Positions 9,140-19,928 of a stretch of 64,000 nucleotides of DNA are shown one piece after another. The DNA comes from Dipylidium caninum. Taxonomy: Eukaryota; Platyhelminthes; Cestoda; Cyclophyllidea; Dipylidiidae. The DNA lies in contig QEYB01001194.1 of assembly GCA_017562135.1 (NCBI GenBank), forward strand, positions 1 through 64,000, in the 5' to 3' direction. A model generated the notes under the pieces. It had not been told where the DNA came from. It saw nothing but the letters and a program-made list of their open reading frames with translations, and searched no databases. The number at the start of each line of letters is the position of its first letter. Position 1 is the first letter of the stretch. The translations under genes were made by a program, and so were the position numbers.

Positions 9140-11690
9140 AATGTTAGGCGGTAGGAAAGATGTCAAAGTGTTTGAGAATGGAGGATCGAAGTGAATTCTG
9201 CAGGTGAGAATGTGGTCCTGATGGTCATTAGGCTGGTTTATCATTAGTACTCTGTGTCGAAAATGTTCATCCTTCCCACTGGAAACATTGGCATATTTCT
9301 TTCGCCACAACTGCTCACAATGTTGTTGGGTTGTCGCATTATGGCATATAAGAATGCATTTTAGCTGCAAAAGCGCTGTCATGGTGAGGAAGATGATGGT
9401 GCGGAAAAAGAGCAGTTTTTGCCCTACGTAGACAGCTCTCCGTGAAGGGTTTTGCGGGTGTTCGTGGCAATGTTCGCCACAGAGGATTACCTCCCTAGTT
9501 CGGTCATATATGACACAATCTTTGCCTCTTAGTTGCAATCATCCCATGATGTATATCCTCCCTCCCCAGGGTAAGTTCTTCTTCCCTGCCACCAGCAAAC
9601 GATGACGCCACTACAAATACACTTGTTCTTGGCACTAAGACATTCTTTAAAGTCCCTCCAAAACCCAAATTTCTGCATGTTGGAAGGGAAAGAGACGGAA
9701 TTCATAGTCGAACCCCCAGATCCCCATTGGGTGCCGCAGCCCTACTCCTAGTTGGCTGACTCTTGAACACTGCTTTGCGGTAACGAAGGGAAATGCACAA
9801 TTGGGCCGAAGCATGTACGAGTGGAAGCCCGATCCTCGGGTGTCATCAGACGTCAGATTAACAGTGGAAATTAGGACTCTGCTTCATTTGGTATAAATGA
9901 CATTACACAAACTCTGTAAATTATCTAATGGTCATCTCGAGGATGTCAATAGTGAGGTTGGAATCAATTCTCTCAATCCGCGAATCCCGCAGTCATTCTC
10001 AGATCCATGTTAACCACGGAATGGGAACGCAGTCTCGACACCCACCTCCGCTTTACTGACATTTTCACCCAAGACATCCGCCTCTAATTTGCTCTACATA
10101 TGACTGTCATGCCCTTTCAACATCACACATCCACCCTGCCGCATTTCATGTCACGAAAGATCGCCGTAGGGTCAGGTCTTAGAGGTTTACGCAAAGCCTA
10201 CCACGAAAAGATAGAAAAGACCAGAGTTCTGGTCAAATATCATTGCATTGCAGTGCAGCAACAAAGTGGCGGGAGATATCGGCTAGCCCTTCTACATTTG
10301 CTGTCGCGTGTAACGATTTCCTTGAAGGAAAGGTGATCTCTAAGGGGAGCGGTATCCGATTCTTTCCCGTTTTAAGCAGAGTGAGCAATATTGCCGTCGA
10401 GATATGTATAACCAAGCATTTAACCAGTTCCTTCATTGCTCCTTAGAAATTGGTCTATGTTTCCGGGCTAATAAATGCATAGGAGTTAGCTGTAGAATAA
10501 AGTCACAGGAGAATATTGACTTCACAGCATCCCGTGTCAGGGGTGTTTGTGTGCGGTGGAGAAGTGTGCATCCTTTTTAATCGTGTCCCAGGATAAAATC
10601 CCCATTTCACAGAAGCTAATCTAACATTGTTACTACTTTTACCATAATTTATACGATCACTAGTGGAGGTGCTGTTAAACGTACATCGGAGGGGTATTTC
10701 CGAAGAAGAAGAATAAGAAAGGGAGGAAGGAATAATGGTGGGTTCAGATTTGAATTTGTATCTCCTTTTCAGGCCACTGTACATGAAACAAAATTTGACG
10801 GCAGAAATAAACACCACTTGCAATGCATTAGTATTCGAGCAACTTCAAGAGTACATGACCTGAACCGGATTTGGGCAAGTGTCTCAAACATTCGATCGAG
10901 CACGGCTTTGAACGTCAAAAACCATCTTTAATTTTTGCACAATCACGGAAAATTGGAAATTTGACTATACTAGTTTGTGGCCTATATTGTCCCAGGAAGC
11001 TTTGTACATTTGTTTGCTATGCGTATACTCTACTCGGCGTCTGGATGAGTTGTTAAACATATCCGGTTAATATTTGTGTAATTTACCATAACTACAATAA
11101 ATGGAAAGCTCACTTCACAATCGTTTGACCGTCAATCTTTGTCTGATTCGGCAGAATTCAAGGGCTCAGCTTTGGGCGCTACAGTTGTCACTGTCAAGCC
11201 TACTTCTCTATGTGGTGGAGGAAGTTTAAGAGGGCGACATGGAGAGCAGTTCGGGCGATTCTCCTCAAGTCATTCTGTTGTATACGGAGAACAGACAATT
11301 TGTTTCACTTCTACTTCTTTATGAAAAATGAGGATTTATGGCGCCCATAGAGGCATGCTGGACGCCAGTTCTATACGCTTTACTTCTTTCTGCACCGTAA
11401 TCTTTCTATTTTCGCAGGTATTTACCAATTACCCATTCCATATAGGCCAATTGGCAGGATTGCTATCCACTTCTGTAGTCACGTTCTTTGAATGCAATAG
11501 TAAGTGTATTGCAAATGTCATTTCGAGGTCTAAGTTGATTTCTTCAAATTTGAGGTTACAGATGAGAACGGATGTCACCTGATCTCTGAATTTAGATGCG
11601 GCGACTCATGGTATTTCTCTTGTGACCAATGCCTATTGGTCCACGGATTTTTCCTTAGGCAAAACAAAGAACCAAGCCTTCCTAAACTGC
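9140..11690. other. Unassigned sequence
   Basis: No gene supported. The longest frame, 9059-9538 minus (159 codons), has no signal peptide or domain I can name and runs into the R1 repeat at its C-terminal end. The minus-strand frame 10503-10823 has a serine-rich stretch after a C/T-rich tract but no recognisable motif. Treated as non-coding. Confidence 0.4.
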
Positions 11691-11699
11691 TCACATGAA

Positions 11700-12170
11700 A
11701 TTCTGGCTTAGTTGAAATGCGAGATATCCCAACTGCAAGGCATTTAAGGAGGATCCTTGACGCTCCAATGGTTCACTATTGGTTCTCCAATATGCGGCCT
11801 CAAGAGCAGATTTACAGGTAACCTCTCTGTGAGGCCTCAAGGTAATTTATAATGATACCCGCTTCTGCCGTCACATTATGTGCTTGAGAATAGCTTTCTG
11901 AAATGGAGAAACAGGAAGGACTTACCTCTGTGCTTACAGCTGCTACTAATCTCCCATCAATTACCTCCTTCCTGTTATCTCGTCCACTGGGAAAATAACT
12001 TTTGTTATCATTAATACGACTTACTTGCCCGATGGGGTTTGACGCAGATCTTAACTTCCATGGAGCAGACAGACTGCCCGGTGTAAGGGTTTCATTTTGC
12101 ACCTTGAAGCATGTGGTGCTCCCAGCATACTTTCCATCGCTGATATCGTTGCTCATGTCGCAGGTTCGTC
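11700..12170 (-). pseudogene. Subfamily A secreted-protein copy, decayed
   Basis: Reading leftward, a first segment (ending KEVIDGRLVAAVSTE) meets a good donor GTAAGTCC. After a short intron ending 'ctgtttctccatttcag' a second exon reads ESYSQAHNVTAEAGIIINYLEA. This aligns with DCPKVHNLKTEVNTIINYLVA of the 15.4-kb copy, with the Cys replaced by Tyr. The frame then stops (11812). The rest of the exon is traceable at base level to about 11705, where 'cttagttgaaatgcgagat' corresponds to the conserved NLHFNYAD segment. The acceptor sequence is almost identical in several copies. The lost cysteine and early stop make this a pseudogene. Confidence 0.55.
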
Positions 12171-12174
12171 CAAC

Positions 12175-13185
12175 TAGTAGCTCATAATCCTATTTTCAAG
12201 GCGTGAACTTCCAATTATATGAGCAACTCCTTCGCTTGACTTCACCTTTCTTCCTATATAAACCAAATGAAAAAATTAAAATACCCAAAATTTAATTTTT
12301 CCTACCAGACCCTCCACATGTCTACCCACTTCTCTATTCGGGCGTTCAAATCCTGTATCACTACTGACTGGTCATCAATGTGGGAAGACAGAGACAATGA
12401 ACTAAATGGTGCATCTCAACTCCTATCACGGCATATACTTTTCATCAGTCGACGGAAGTGGAAATACCCTACTAGATTAATGCATTGTTAGTGTTGAGTG
12501 ATCAGCGAAACTAATCATCGGAGTCATACGGTTGAGTTAAAAAAAGTGGCACGTGGTTTGGAGCCTGTGCCATATCTAATTTTTCCCAGACGATGTTGAC
12601 ACAGGCAAGGGGATATGGAGATGGCATCGCTTCAGACAAGACCCCTGTGCTACTACCGCCCTCGCAACGGTCTAATGCATCATATTTGTCGGCCAATATC
12701 TTCCCATTACTGACCTCTCGTGGGGCCAATTCAACCAATGGTTCTATTGACCCATATCCGACAAGCTGCGGTTGGACATACTGCCATCATCTTTCTGCAA
12801 AAAGCGATCAAATAGTAGGATAACACCACTAAGTGGTAAGACAGAAAAAAAGGGTAGTAACAGGGTCAGGCACTCATGGACAAAAAATTCCACCATTCTT
12901 CATAGGGCAATAAATATCGGAGCATATCTTCTATGTCTGCACGCGACAAGTTGCCTCTAAATAAATCACCCATAATCCACTGACCATGATCAGTTAACAT
13001 TTTCTTTCGTATACGAAAGTAAAGTATGCTTGGCAATGACATCTGGACAAAAACAAGGCAAAATCATCACCGTTCGCCTTGTTAAAAGAAGTTCAAATGC
13101 CAAATAGAAGATGAAGAACGCTTTTGCTAACATGGCACTCAGGGCATATGTTTCACCAGTGTTTTCGGACGCTAAATAGAGTTAA
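12175..13185. other. Unassigned sequence
   Basis: Spacer between two subfamily A relics. Open frames in both strands here (for example 12593-12823 plus) have no motif I recognise. No splice-bounded exon of the local families was found. Confidence 0.4.
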
Positions 13186-13189
13186 TTCT

Positions 13190-13385
13190 CTGAATCTACT
13201 AGGCGCATAATATTGAGAACGCGTTTGAAATGTCAGCATAGTTGAAATGCAGGTTATGCCCAAATGTAAGGCAATTAAAGACGACCCTGGACCTTGCAAT
13301 AGATGTGCACTCGGATGGCCAAGTTGCCTTATCAAGGATCGAATTCAAGGTGATTTCTTCTGAAACCCCATTGCTAATGTGCAAT
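13190..13385 (-). pseudogene. Subfamily A Trp/Cys exon, isolated
   Basis: The minus-strand frame contains SEEITLNSILDKATWPSECTS, then a Val-Phe-Asn-Cys-Leu element and HNLHFNYADISNAF, the core of the subfamily A exon (ITxW..VPEEASWTSDC...FKC...NLHFSYADLS in the 25.5-kb copy). Both cysteines and the LHFNYAD motif are kept. The N-terminal half of the exon (CPKV...) and the other exons are not visible beside it, so this is a fragment. The family is probably a secreted taeniid-type antigen, by similarity to neighbours carrying signal peptides. Confidence 0.55.
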
Positions 13386-13744
13386 GGTAACTATTTCTGT
13401 CGAAATGAAGACACGACAATAATTTGTCAATACGATTGGAACTACTACTACGACTGATTTTTTATCCGTTGATTACTTTCCCTTCTCTTCTACTGCGAAA
13501 ATTCCTTATCTCGCTAACTCATTTGTTAAGTTGTATCTGAGGCTAAATATATGAAGTCTACCGCAAAGTTATGTCCGTTACGAGGAAAATAATTTTGACA
13601 CGTATTACATGATTATGTGGCACACGCTTGGAACTCTAATTTTATCGCCTAATGTGTGTATACTGACATAGGAAATTAGAAAGATAAATCTGATTTACTT
13701 TAGTCTTGAGTGTGAAGCGACAGTGTACCCATGACTGCTGATGA

Positions 13745-14255
13745 AATTTATTTACGCCGCTGTAGTTATACGAGTTTCAACAAGGAAGAACTGCTACAAG
13801 AGCCTGTCAAAATTTAATCAAGGTGTTTGGCGAAGGTACAATTTTTCAGGAGGTACGTAGAAGGTGGTTCAGAAAATGTGAAGCAGGTGATTTCGAGCAT
13901 TCTGGTAAGCCACATGCTCGGCGACCACCCTTCATAGACGATAATGCTGTTAAGGCCCTGTTTCGGCAAGATCATATTCTAAACAACATTGGGGAGTGCA
14001 GGAAGGCTTAATTCGCATTAACATACCATTTCCGTCATATTCAAATGATAGGTTTGGAATTGAAATGTTCGAGATGAGTGTCACATGAATGAATTCAGAA
14101 AAATTAGGTTAATTGCGTCGTCATATACACATCTATGCGTGATCGGAAAAAAATCGAGTCCTCCATGAACCGGATGATAAATGGAGATGGGAATTGGATG
14201 ATTTGCGAAACATTCTTCGGGAAAAGGATATTGTGAACGCGGAGAACCAAGATAC
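13745..14255 (+). mobile_element. mariner-type transposase relic
   Basis: From 13760 one frame reads LYEFQQGRTATRACQNLIKV, then FGEGTIF and RRRWFRKCEAGDFEHSGKP...RRPP. This is the N-terminal DNA-binding region typical of mariner/Tc1-type transposases (the LYEF, VxxWFxKFxxGDF and KPRSGRPS signatures). After a stop at 14011 other frames give VSHE.IQKN, RDRKKIESSMNRMINGDGNW and later RGEP, matching the region around the second catalytic aspartate (family motif TGDE.W). The order is right, but stops and frame changes prevent a product. Terminal inverted repeats were not identified. Confidence 0.8.
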
Positions 14256-14469
14256 CATGAACTTTATAAATTTAACGAAGACCTCAATTGGGAGAATTAA
14301 TGTCAGCATTTGAATAATTTAGAGACAGCGGACCAAGAAAGGAGTTCGGCGATGTCGGATAGGAAACATTCCGAAAACCTAACTTTTCACCGCAAATCTA
14401 CTCTTTATTAACCAGTACAACTGAAAAGCAACTATGCTAAGTTAATTCAGCTTTAGAGTTGAGAGCCCC

Positions 14470-14670
14470 GCTAAAGTGTTTCTGTACTCGGCCCTGTTAT
14501 CATTAAACAGACCATCACAGTTGTTTGAAGAACTGAAAGGAACTCCTGCGGCAAGTAGGCGCACCTGCGAAATTAACATCCACATGGCCACATGGTCTGT
14601 GGCTGGACAGTGCATTGTCCAAATTCCTCACGCGCTGCCTTACTCGCGCCTATATGTTTGACTGAGGTAG
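14470..14670 (+). pseudogene. Subfamily C fragment (KGTP motif)
   Basis: The plus-strand frame contains LFEELKGTPAASRRTCEINI, then an Ala-Gly-Gln-Cys element. This lines up with the 24.65-kb copy (ELRGTPAPSYISYGLDIHVS) and with a 38.8-kb copy (ELKGTSTTIYIPHVAYGLVL). The GTP motif sits where subfamily A has SVPEEASWTS, so I regard C as a diverged branch of the same superfamily. No signal peptide or flanking exon is seen here. Confidence 0.35.
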
Positions 14671-14859
14671 GGAATTCTGAAACTGTTCCCACATTGAGCA
14701 AGACGACTCAGTGCTATTACCATTCATACGGCATTCTAATGCATCTCTGAAGAAAAGTGTTCACTCACAATGACTGTCTGGACATGCGATAAGCACATGA
14801 AGAGAGAAGAGGAAGGACCCGCAGCAGCAAAACTGGAGCATATTTCATAGTTTTCGATC

Positions 14860-15617
14860 GCGACTCGATGTCTTTAGAAGAATCTTCCGCAATCTACTTA
14901 CTACCGCCTTTTGGAGGTGTCCTTCAGCATAAGAAAGTAATCTATGCATGGCGGTGACATCTGGTTCAATCAAAAAGACACTCGTGAATTGAATGAACAA
15001 AACGTCCCGTCGCTTTAAACGAAGATGTACTGTAAAAATTGTAAATGGAATAAGCTTCCTCTATTCTAAAGCTTGAAAATACTTTAAAAAATAAATGAAG
15101 GACATGTTAAATCGGCGCGTTCAGATGTGAACTAGAGTGTATTCCCGTAAATTCAACATGGAACGATTCGGGTTGCTCGGTAACTAATGTGCAAACATTC
15201 ATAAATCCTACAGAGAAAAGGTCGGTGTAGTTGAAATGCACGTTATTGCAACTTGCTAAGCAATTATAAACGGTGGTTGAATATCCAATCGGTGTGCAGT
15301 CAGATGTCCATGATGCCTTCTCACGAGCTGACACCAATGTGATGTTCTTCTTGAGCCCACTTGAAGATTAATGCATCGTAAGTGCGAGCCACAAGATAAT
15401 TTATAATAGTGTTCACTTCTGTCTTCAGATTATGCACTTTGGGACAGTCGCCTGAAATGGAGATATAAGAATGGTTTACATGTGCCCTCACCAATAGCGG
15501 CTATTTTCTTCTTCTTTAAAATAACACCTCCGTTAGGCTCTATCTGAAGCTGGCAGTTGGGTTGCTGTCATCAGGGGCGTAGCTAGTGACCATAAAAAGT
15601 ATGAAGAGAAGGCTCAT
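14860..15617 (-). pseudogene. Subfamily A secreted-protein copy with three exons, frame-broken
   Basis: The ATG at 15617 opens a signal peptide (MSLLFILFMVTSYA). The first exon loses its donor (GTGAGT in relatives, GAGGTG here). Exon 2 begins at 15451 after 'tatctccatttcag' and reads DCPKVHNLKTEVNTIINYLV, then a Lys-Trp element. It breaks near 15345 (one frame ends ...HHIGVSS, the correct one continues at VSAREKASWTSDC) and ends YNCLASCNNVHFNYTDLFS near 15212 before GTAGGA. A third exon (about 14970-14865) gives PDVTAMHRLLSYAEGHLQKA, then VVSRLRKILLK, matching the helical tail exon of the 25.2-kb copy. One single-base shift plus a lost donor indicate a pseudogene unless the assembly is faulty. 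Confidence 0.6.
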
Positions 15618-15659
15618 TGACTCACATTTTAGATTACATCTGGGGATGATATTTACAAC

Positions 15660-15738
15660 ATTGCCATGGACCATACGCAGGGCTAGTGGAGACGGAAAGT
15701 GTGGAGAGAAGGAACGCTGAAGACAGCATACTTTTCAT
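15660..15738 (-). pseudogene. Isolated signal-peptide exon relic of subfamily A
   Basis: The ATG at 15738 gives MKSMLSSAFLLSTLSVSTSP, clearly a signal sequence and similar to MELMLSLLLFLTILSTANST of the 25.9-kb copy. It lies directly upstream of the 15617 start, so two successive first exons stand in tandem, probably a remnant of unequal exchange. No other exon can be assigned to it. Confidence 0.4.
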
Positions 15739-15844
15739 TGATAGAGGGGCCAGCCTCTACACAGCATTAAATTTTTACCTTGAGGCATGTCGGACCGCCA
15801 AACGTGCTGCCGACATGGAAATGACTTTATCCTGACCTCCTCAC

Positions 15845-16357
15845 AAACGACGTAAATTCACTGAGAACACGTCCTTGTTACCATTTCCGGACTTTGATAA
15901 CGGTATTGTTTCGGTAGGTGAAATTCAACTTGTAAAATTACCTTAGGAAACCAATTATAGGGAGTCATGTTAGAAGACAGACTAAATTCGCTTTTTCGCG
16001 TGTAAATAAAATTGGCTCAGACGGTAGGGTTGCACGCAGGAATAAATTACGCGGCGGTCTTCATCATTGCTTGTGACAGCGACTGTGGTAATATTGTATT
16101 GTTGTATCCCAAGTTCAAACGATTGTTCAAAAGTACATAATCTGGAGGCAGATATGGACACTATTTTAAACTCCATTGTGGCCCCCACTTACAATCTGTC
16201 AAACTTCGAGTTGTCTCAGGAAGACACCACCCTGAATTTCGGTTCCCCAGAAGGCATAGTGATATCTGATTGTACGTTCGTTAGAACGTTAAATGTCGTC
16301 TTTAATTGTTCAGCAGTTGTGATAACTTGTATTTCATCTACAGAGATGCAACCATGA
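15845..16357 (+). pseudogene. Subfamily A copy on plus strand, exon 2 open
   Basis: The exon near 16098-16357 reads NDCSKVHNLEADMDTILNSI, then SQEDTTLNFGSPEG, VISDC, VVFNC and VITCISST. This follows the CPKVHNLKTE / ITL / WTSDC / F-C / NLHF order of minus-strand relatives without a frame break. However, the AG acceptor before the CPKV part has become AA ('gttcaaacgattg'). The NLHFNYAD end is altered. A signal-exon remnant at 15850-15920 pairs at base level with the intact one at 17656 but contains stops. This is one of only two subfamily A copies on the plus strand. Confidence 0.5.
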
Positions 16358-16544
16358 AATAAGGAAACATTTTGGATCTCTGGATAGATGGTATTAAATA
16401 GAGTATTTGAAAAGGTGGGACTTACTCCTGATATACAGAAGTGCAACAAGTAAACAAAGGGCCAATCCCCGATGGGAAAATTTCTAGGCCCACTTGAAAA
16501 AGCCTCAGGTCTGATTCCCAATTGGTAGGGTCCACGGCGATCGT

Positions 16545-16700
16545 TTGTATCTCGTATACTTTCTATCGTCGGTATGGTCATCACCATCTGGTTTTGACCA
16601 CCGGATGTCGTGCCTGGCTGAGATCGACCGACTCAGTAGTGGAGCACTTGTGTCCACAGAACTCCTCTTGTATTGGTCCAATGCTCGAGTGAAAATGACA
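16545..16700 (+). repeat. Dispersed repeat R1, copy 3
   Basis: Matches 3830-3985 and the complement of about 8970-9130. The plus-strand translation here (HRMSCLAEIDRLS, STELL, YWSNARVK) is the least broken of the three copies. The open frame continues to 16994 without recognisable domains. Unlike the other two, this copy is not next to a cationic-peptide gene, so R1 is dispersed. Confidence 0.45.
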
Positions 16701-17229
16701 CCATCAAAAACGTTCCTCCTTTGTCTTTTATCCAACTTTTACAAGAGTAGACGGAAGCTGTTCGAAGTGCTTGCATTCTTGGGCTGCGCCTTGCCTGGTG
16801 TGATAGCCGCCAACTTTAAATTGGTGTGTCCACGCATGCAGGGCACAAAAGACTTGATTTCGAGTTCTGCAGATTCACCAGAATACAGTTTAGGCGAATA
16901 TCGCGCTTGTCGTACCGTAGAATCCCAACGAGATCCTCATTCAAGGGCAAATCACCTGAGCTCGGGGGAATGTACTTCTTGCTGCCGCATCTAAAAGTGG
17001 CTTTACCTATGCGGTGAAGATATGAAATCAAGAAGGAGGAGGTCAATTCCGAGGTGAAGCAGGTAGAAAGCGAGTTCAAAAAACAACGGGATTACACGCA
17101 ACGGCTGAGACATCCACTTATTGAGTGAAGAATATTGCTAAGGCCTTTCTTCTCCACCTCCAATCCACCTTTAACTGTCAACGAGAGAATTTCTTTGTCG
17201 CCTCCGCCTTTCAAACAAGATTACCTTCA

Positions 17230-17350
17230 TCGCTGTTGGTTACTTTAGTTTTAAATGCTGCTGGTCAACAACATCGCTGTTGTTAACCAGGGAGCTAGTG
17301 ACGGTAAAAAAGTGTAGAAGAAGAAGCTAGAGAGGCATCTCAGCCTTCAT
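17230..17350 (-). pseudogene. Signal-peptide exon relic of subfamily A with early stop
   Basis: From the ATG at 17350 the sequence reads MKAEMPL, stop, LLLLHFFTVTSS. The same T/C-rich signal-peptide sequence seen in the 15.6 and 25.9 kb copies is interrupted by TAG at codon 8. No following exon was found to its left. Confidence 0.35.
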
Positions 17351-17655
17351 GGAAAGGAGCCCCAGCCCAGTGCAGGGGATTCAAGTTATCCTTGGAGCAT
17401 GTTTTGCTTTTTAAAACACTTTCTATCATCTAGATCAGTGCCTCTGGGTTCTTGCCACTAATACGCCTAAAGGACTCAAGTAAAACACTACAATAAACGC
17501 GCGTTGTGTGGCCAGTCTGTCCACTTGTCATTTTACGAACTCGGACACATTGGTAGGCAGTCTGCAACCTGACATGCGTTGTAGTGTTTGAACAGCATAA
17601 GTTGTATTACGCACGCATTTACCTCATGGCTAAAAGTTAAGCTTCAAAAACGCAG

Positions 17656-17808
17656 ATGATCTTAATTCACTTCGCATTCGTCCTTGTTGCGTTTTCAGAT
17701 TTTTCTAATGGTATAGTTTTGGTTAATGAACTTCAACGTTCAAAATTACGCTTACGGAGCCTTCGGGAAGAAGATGCAAATCACGTTTTGCTTTCCCTTC
17801 AGTTATGA
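17656..17808 (+). CDS. Small ORF with signal peptide (possible first exon)
   Basis: ATG to TGA, 50 codons: MILIHFAFVLVAFSDFSNGI, then VLVNELQRSKLRLRS and a charged end. The hydrophobic start resembles a signal peptide. A homologous but stop-broken sequence lies at about 15850-15920 (plus), where it precedes a subfamily A exon. This is therefore more likely an orphan first exon of that branch than an independent gene. It is shorter than the usual ORF cut-off. Confidence 0.3.
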   Translation: MILIHFAFVLVAFSDFSNGIVLVNELQRSKLRLRSLREEDANHVLLSLQL

Positions 17809-18239
17809 CAGGAAAGCGATTCGCTATAATTTTTACGAAGTAGATTAAAAGGATACCTTAGAAATTTACACATAAATATATCGATAGCACGTTGGAATGT
17901 TTTGCTTTCAGCCGTGGCTGAACGCAGACTAAACAACTACGCTCTTTTCAATGACCTCGGGGTCATCAGGACCCACGAATTACACAAAGTTTAAGATCCA
18001 ATTAAAAACAGATTGGGTCCCATCTGTTTAGTTTTTTTTTCCAGTTTTGTCAAATTCTTACAGGAGAAATATTCAAACAAGGCCTTGCCAGTGTATTTAA
18101 AATATGTTCATGTTAAACCCCCCAAAAGGGTGAGCGAAGACAGAAAAATGCACCAGGCCTACTTGAATGCCGTATCTTAAATAGTGGCATAGTTAAACTT
18201 CATCTTATTTTCATAAATAAAGCGGTTAAGCACGATACT

Positions 18240-18680
18240 TGAGGTCCAAACTGATGCCATCCAGTTTTCCAGCTGCCGCCTCAGGAACCGGTCTCTAGGT
18301 GACCTTTGGGCCAGGGCACTTGAAAATTATTTTGTTGTGAGCGCAAAGTACAAGAGAATTTAAAACGGTGCTCATTTCTGAAACAGCTGCCTGAAATGAA
18401 GATAGGAGGACGATTTGCATCCACCACTGCATCACGGTTTTTCCCCTTCTTCTTCTTCTTCAGTACTGCCACTTTCCTGTAAGATATAAATCAACTCACT
18501 TGTTTGGCTGTATTTGAGGCTGATAGTTATAACCTTTCTGCGACTAGCCGAAGGAGTAAAGCTGTTAGCAATTGTGGAGAAAAGAAGCAGGTAAGATGAC
18601 GTAGGTTCCGTAGAGTATTACCCAGTATGCTGCACAGTATTCAATTTTTGCCCTGAGGCATGATTCCCGACCTGTATGTT
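18240..18680 (-). pseudogene. Subfamily A copy, heavily decayed
   Basis: Base-level similarity to the 25.6-25.95 kb copy is clear. On the plus strand, 'gccgcctcaggaaccggtct' matches 'gcctcctcaggaaccgatct', and 'acggtgctcatttctgaaac' matches 'atggtgctcatttcagcct'. The signal-exon part (about 18590-18485, minus) reads LLLFSTIANSFTPSAS, then ...KYSQTSELI, ending before a sound donor GTGAGT. Compare STANSTTVNRN...GYSLTSEL at 25.9 kb. The start codon region is lost, and the CPKV and WTSDC segments are in different frames with stops. Not functional. Confidence 0.5.
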
Positions 18681-19309
18681 CTCCGCAATCTCGATCACTG
18701 CGTCCGAGTTCTTGTCATTACTTGGCTTTAACGGTATCTGATTCACTCTACAATTACCTCCACGAATGGAGAAACACATTTGCGTACGGTTAACAATCTC
18801 CCGTCACTTTTACTATTTTGGAACACAAAGCAGAGAGCGTCGAGTAAAAATGCTGCCTCTTTTGGCTAAAATATTGTTCTCGGTTAGTTTTATATGTGAG
18901 TTGTGAATCTCAAGAGTGTGAATTGCTGGAAAAGTATAATCTTGCTATTTTTTTTAACCTTTGTAGACATGGAACTGCAATGCAACTGCTTTGATGGGAA
19001 TAGCATTTTCTGACGCTGAAGCTGAATATCCGTCTTCTCCAAACTGCTAAAGGGTAACTCTGGCGAAGCGATGGTGGTATTTGCTGATGACGGTAGCGAA
19101 GCGAACACTCCGCTTAGCAGATAATTGATGGGTTCCTACTAGATGGATTTAAATGGAAAGTGTTTTAAGGATATGCAAGCGCCTTCGTAAGAGGCCGCAC
19201 ACACAGGCTCATTGGAGCAAGAAACCATAACAAACTGACCTGTAGTGAATTGACACTCCAATTTCACCCGCTCCAACCCAGGGTTTGCCTAATGATTCTT
19301 GTTTCAAGC

Positions 19310-19500
19310 GAGGGTCCTTTTGGCAGGTCAAGTGATTGCATCTGCCGACCCAAAGTGGTGACCTGACCCAACAGCTGGCAACAGTCACAATCCTTTACCC
19401 TTTCACCTACTCCTCAGCTCACATCAAGCATTCTACTTTTCAGTAGTCAGTGAAGTTGCAAAAAATTTAGCGAGGTAACGAAGTGTTAGCAGTGACAGCT
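19310..19500 (+). pseudogene. Subfamily C first-domain exon, one stop
   Basis: After 'ccttttggcag' the frame reads GQVIASADPKW, a stop, then PDPTAGNSHNPLPFHLLL, SSHQAFYFSVVSEVAKN. It aligns with GQLIAPGNSS...RRFLPSNQAIYFPLTGASES at 24433. The exon border (GCAG before GTCAA) is shared by copies at 19.3, 24.4 and 38.6 kb, with a near match at 30.86 kb. Confidence 0.4.
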
Positions 19501-19928
19501 AAGTGACAATAAGTCTCCCATTGCTTTCTGCAATCACGGAACAGGAAAGTGGATTCTTACTGAGAACAAACTAATTACACCGCCTGAAAGTGAGTATCCC
19601 CGTATCTCGTGGTTCGTGTCTAGACAGTATATTCTTCAAATTTCCACACTCTGTCTTCACTCCCGCTCAAATCTGCGGAGGTGGTAGATGTCGCATCTTT
19701 ATGCATGACGATGCAGTGCTCTTGTCGTCACTAGATAGCAATTTATGAATTATCTCACACTTTTACTCCTCTATTTGCTATTTATTCATGTCTATTTTAA
19801 GGGTCTGTTTCGCCCCAACCACTGTTTTGCTGCGTGTTTCGTAGACTTGGAGTTCCAACAACCGGGCTTTCATTGCACCATGGCTGCTTTTGAGAAAGAA
19901 GTAAGAAAATTCTAAAACATTGTGCATT

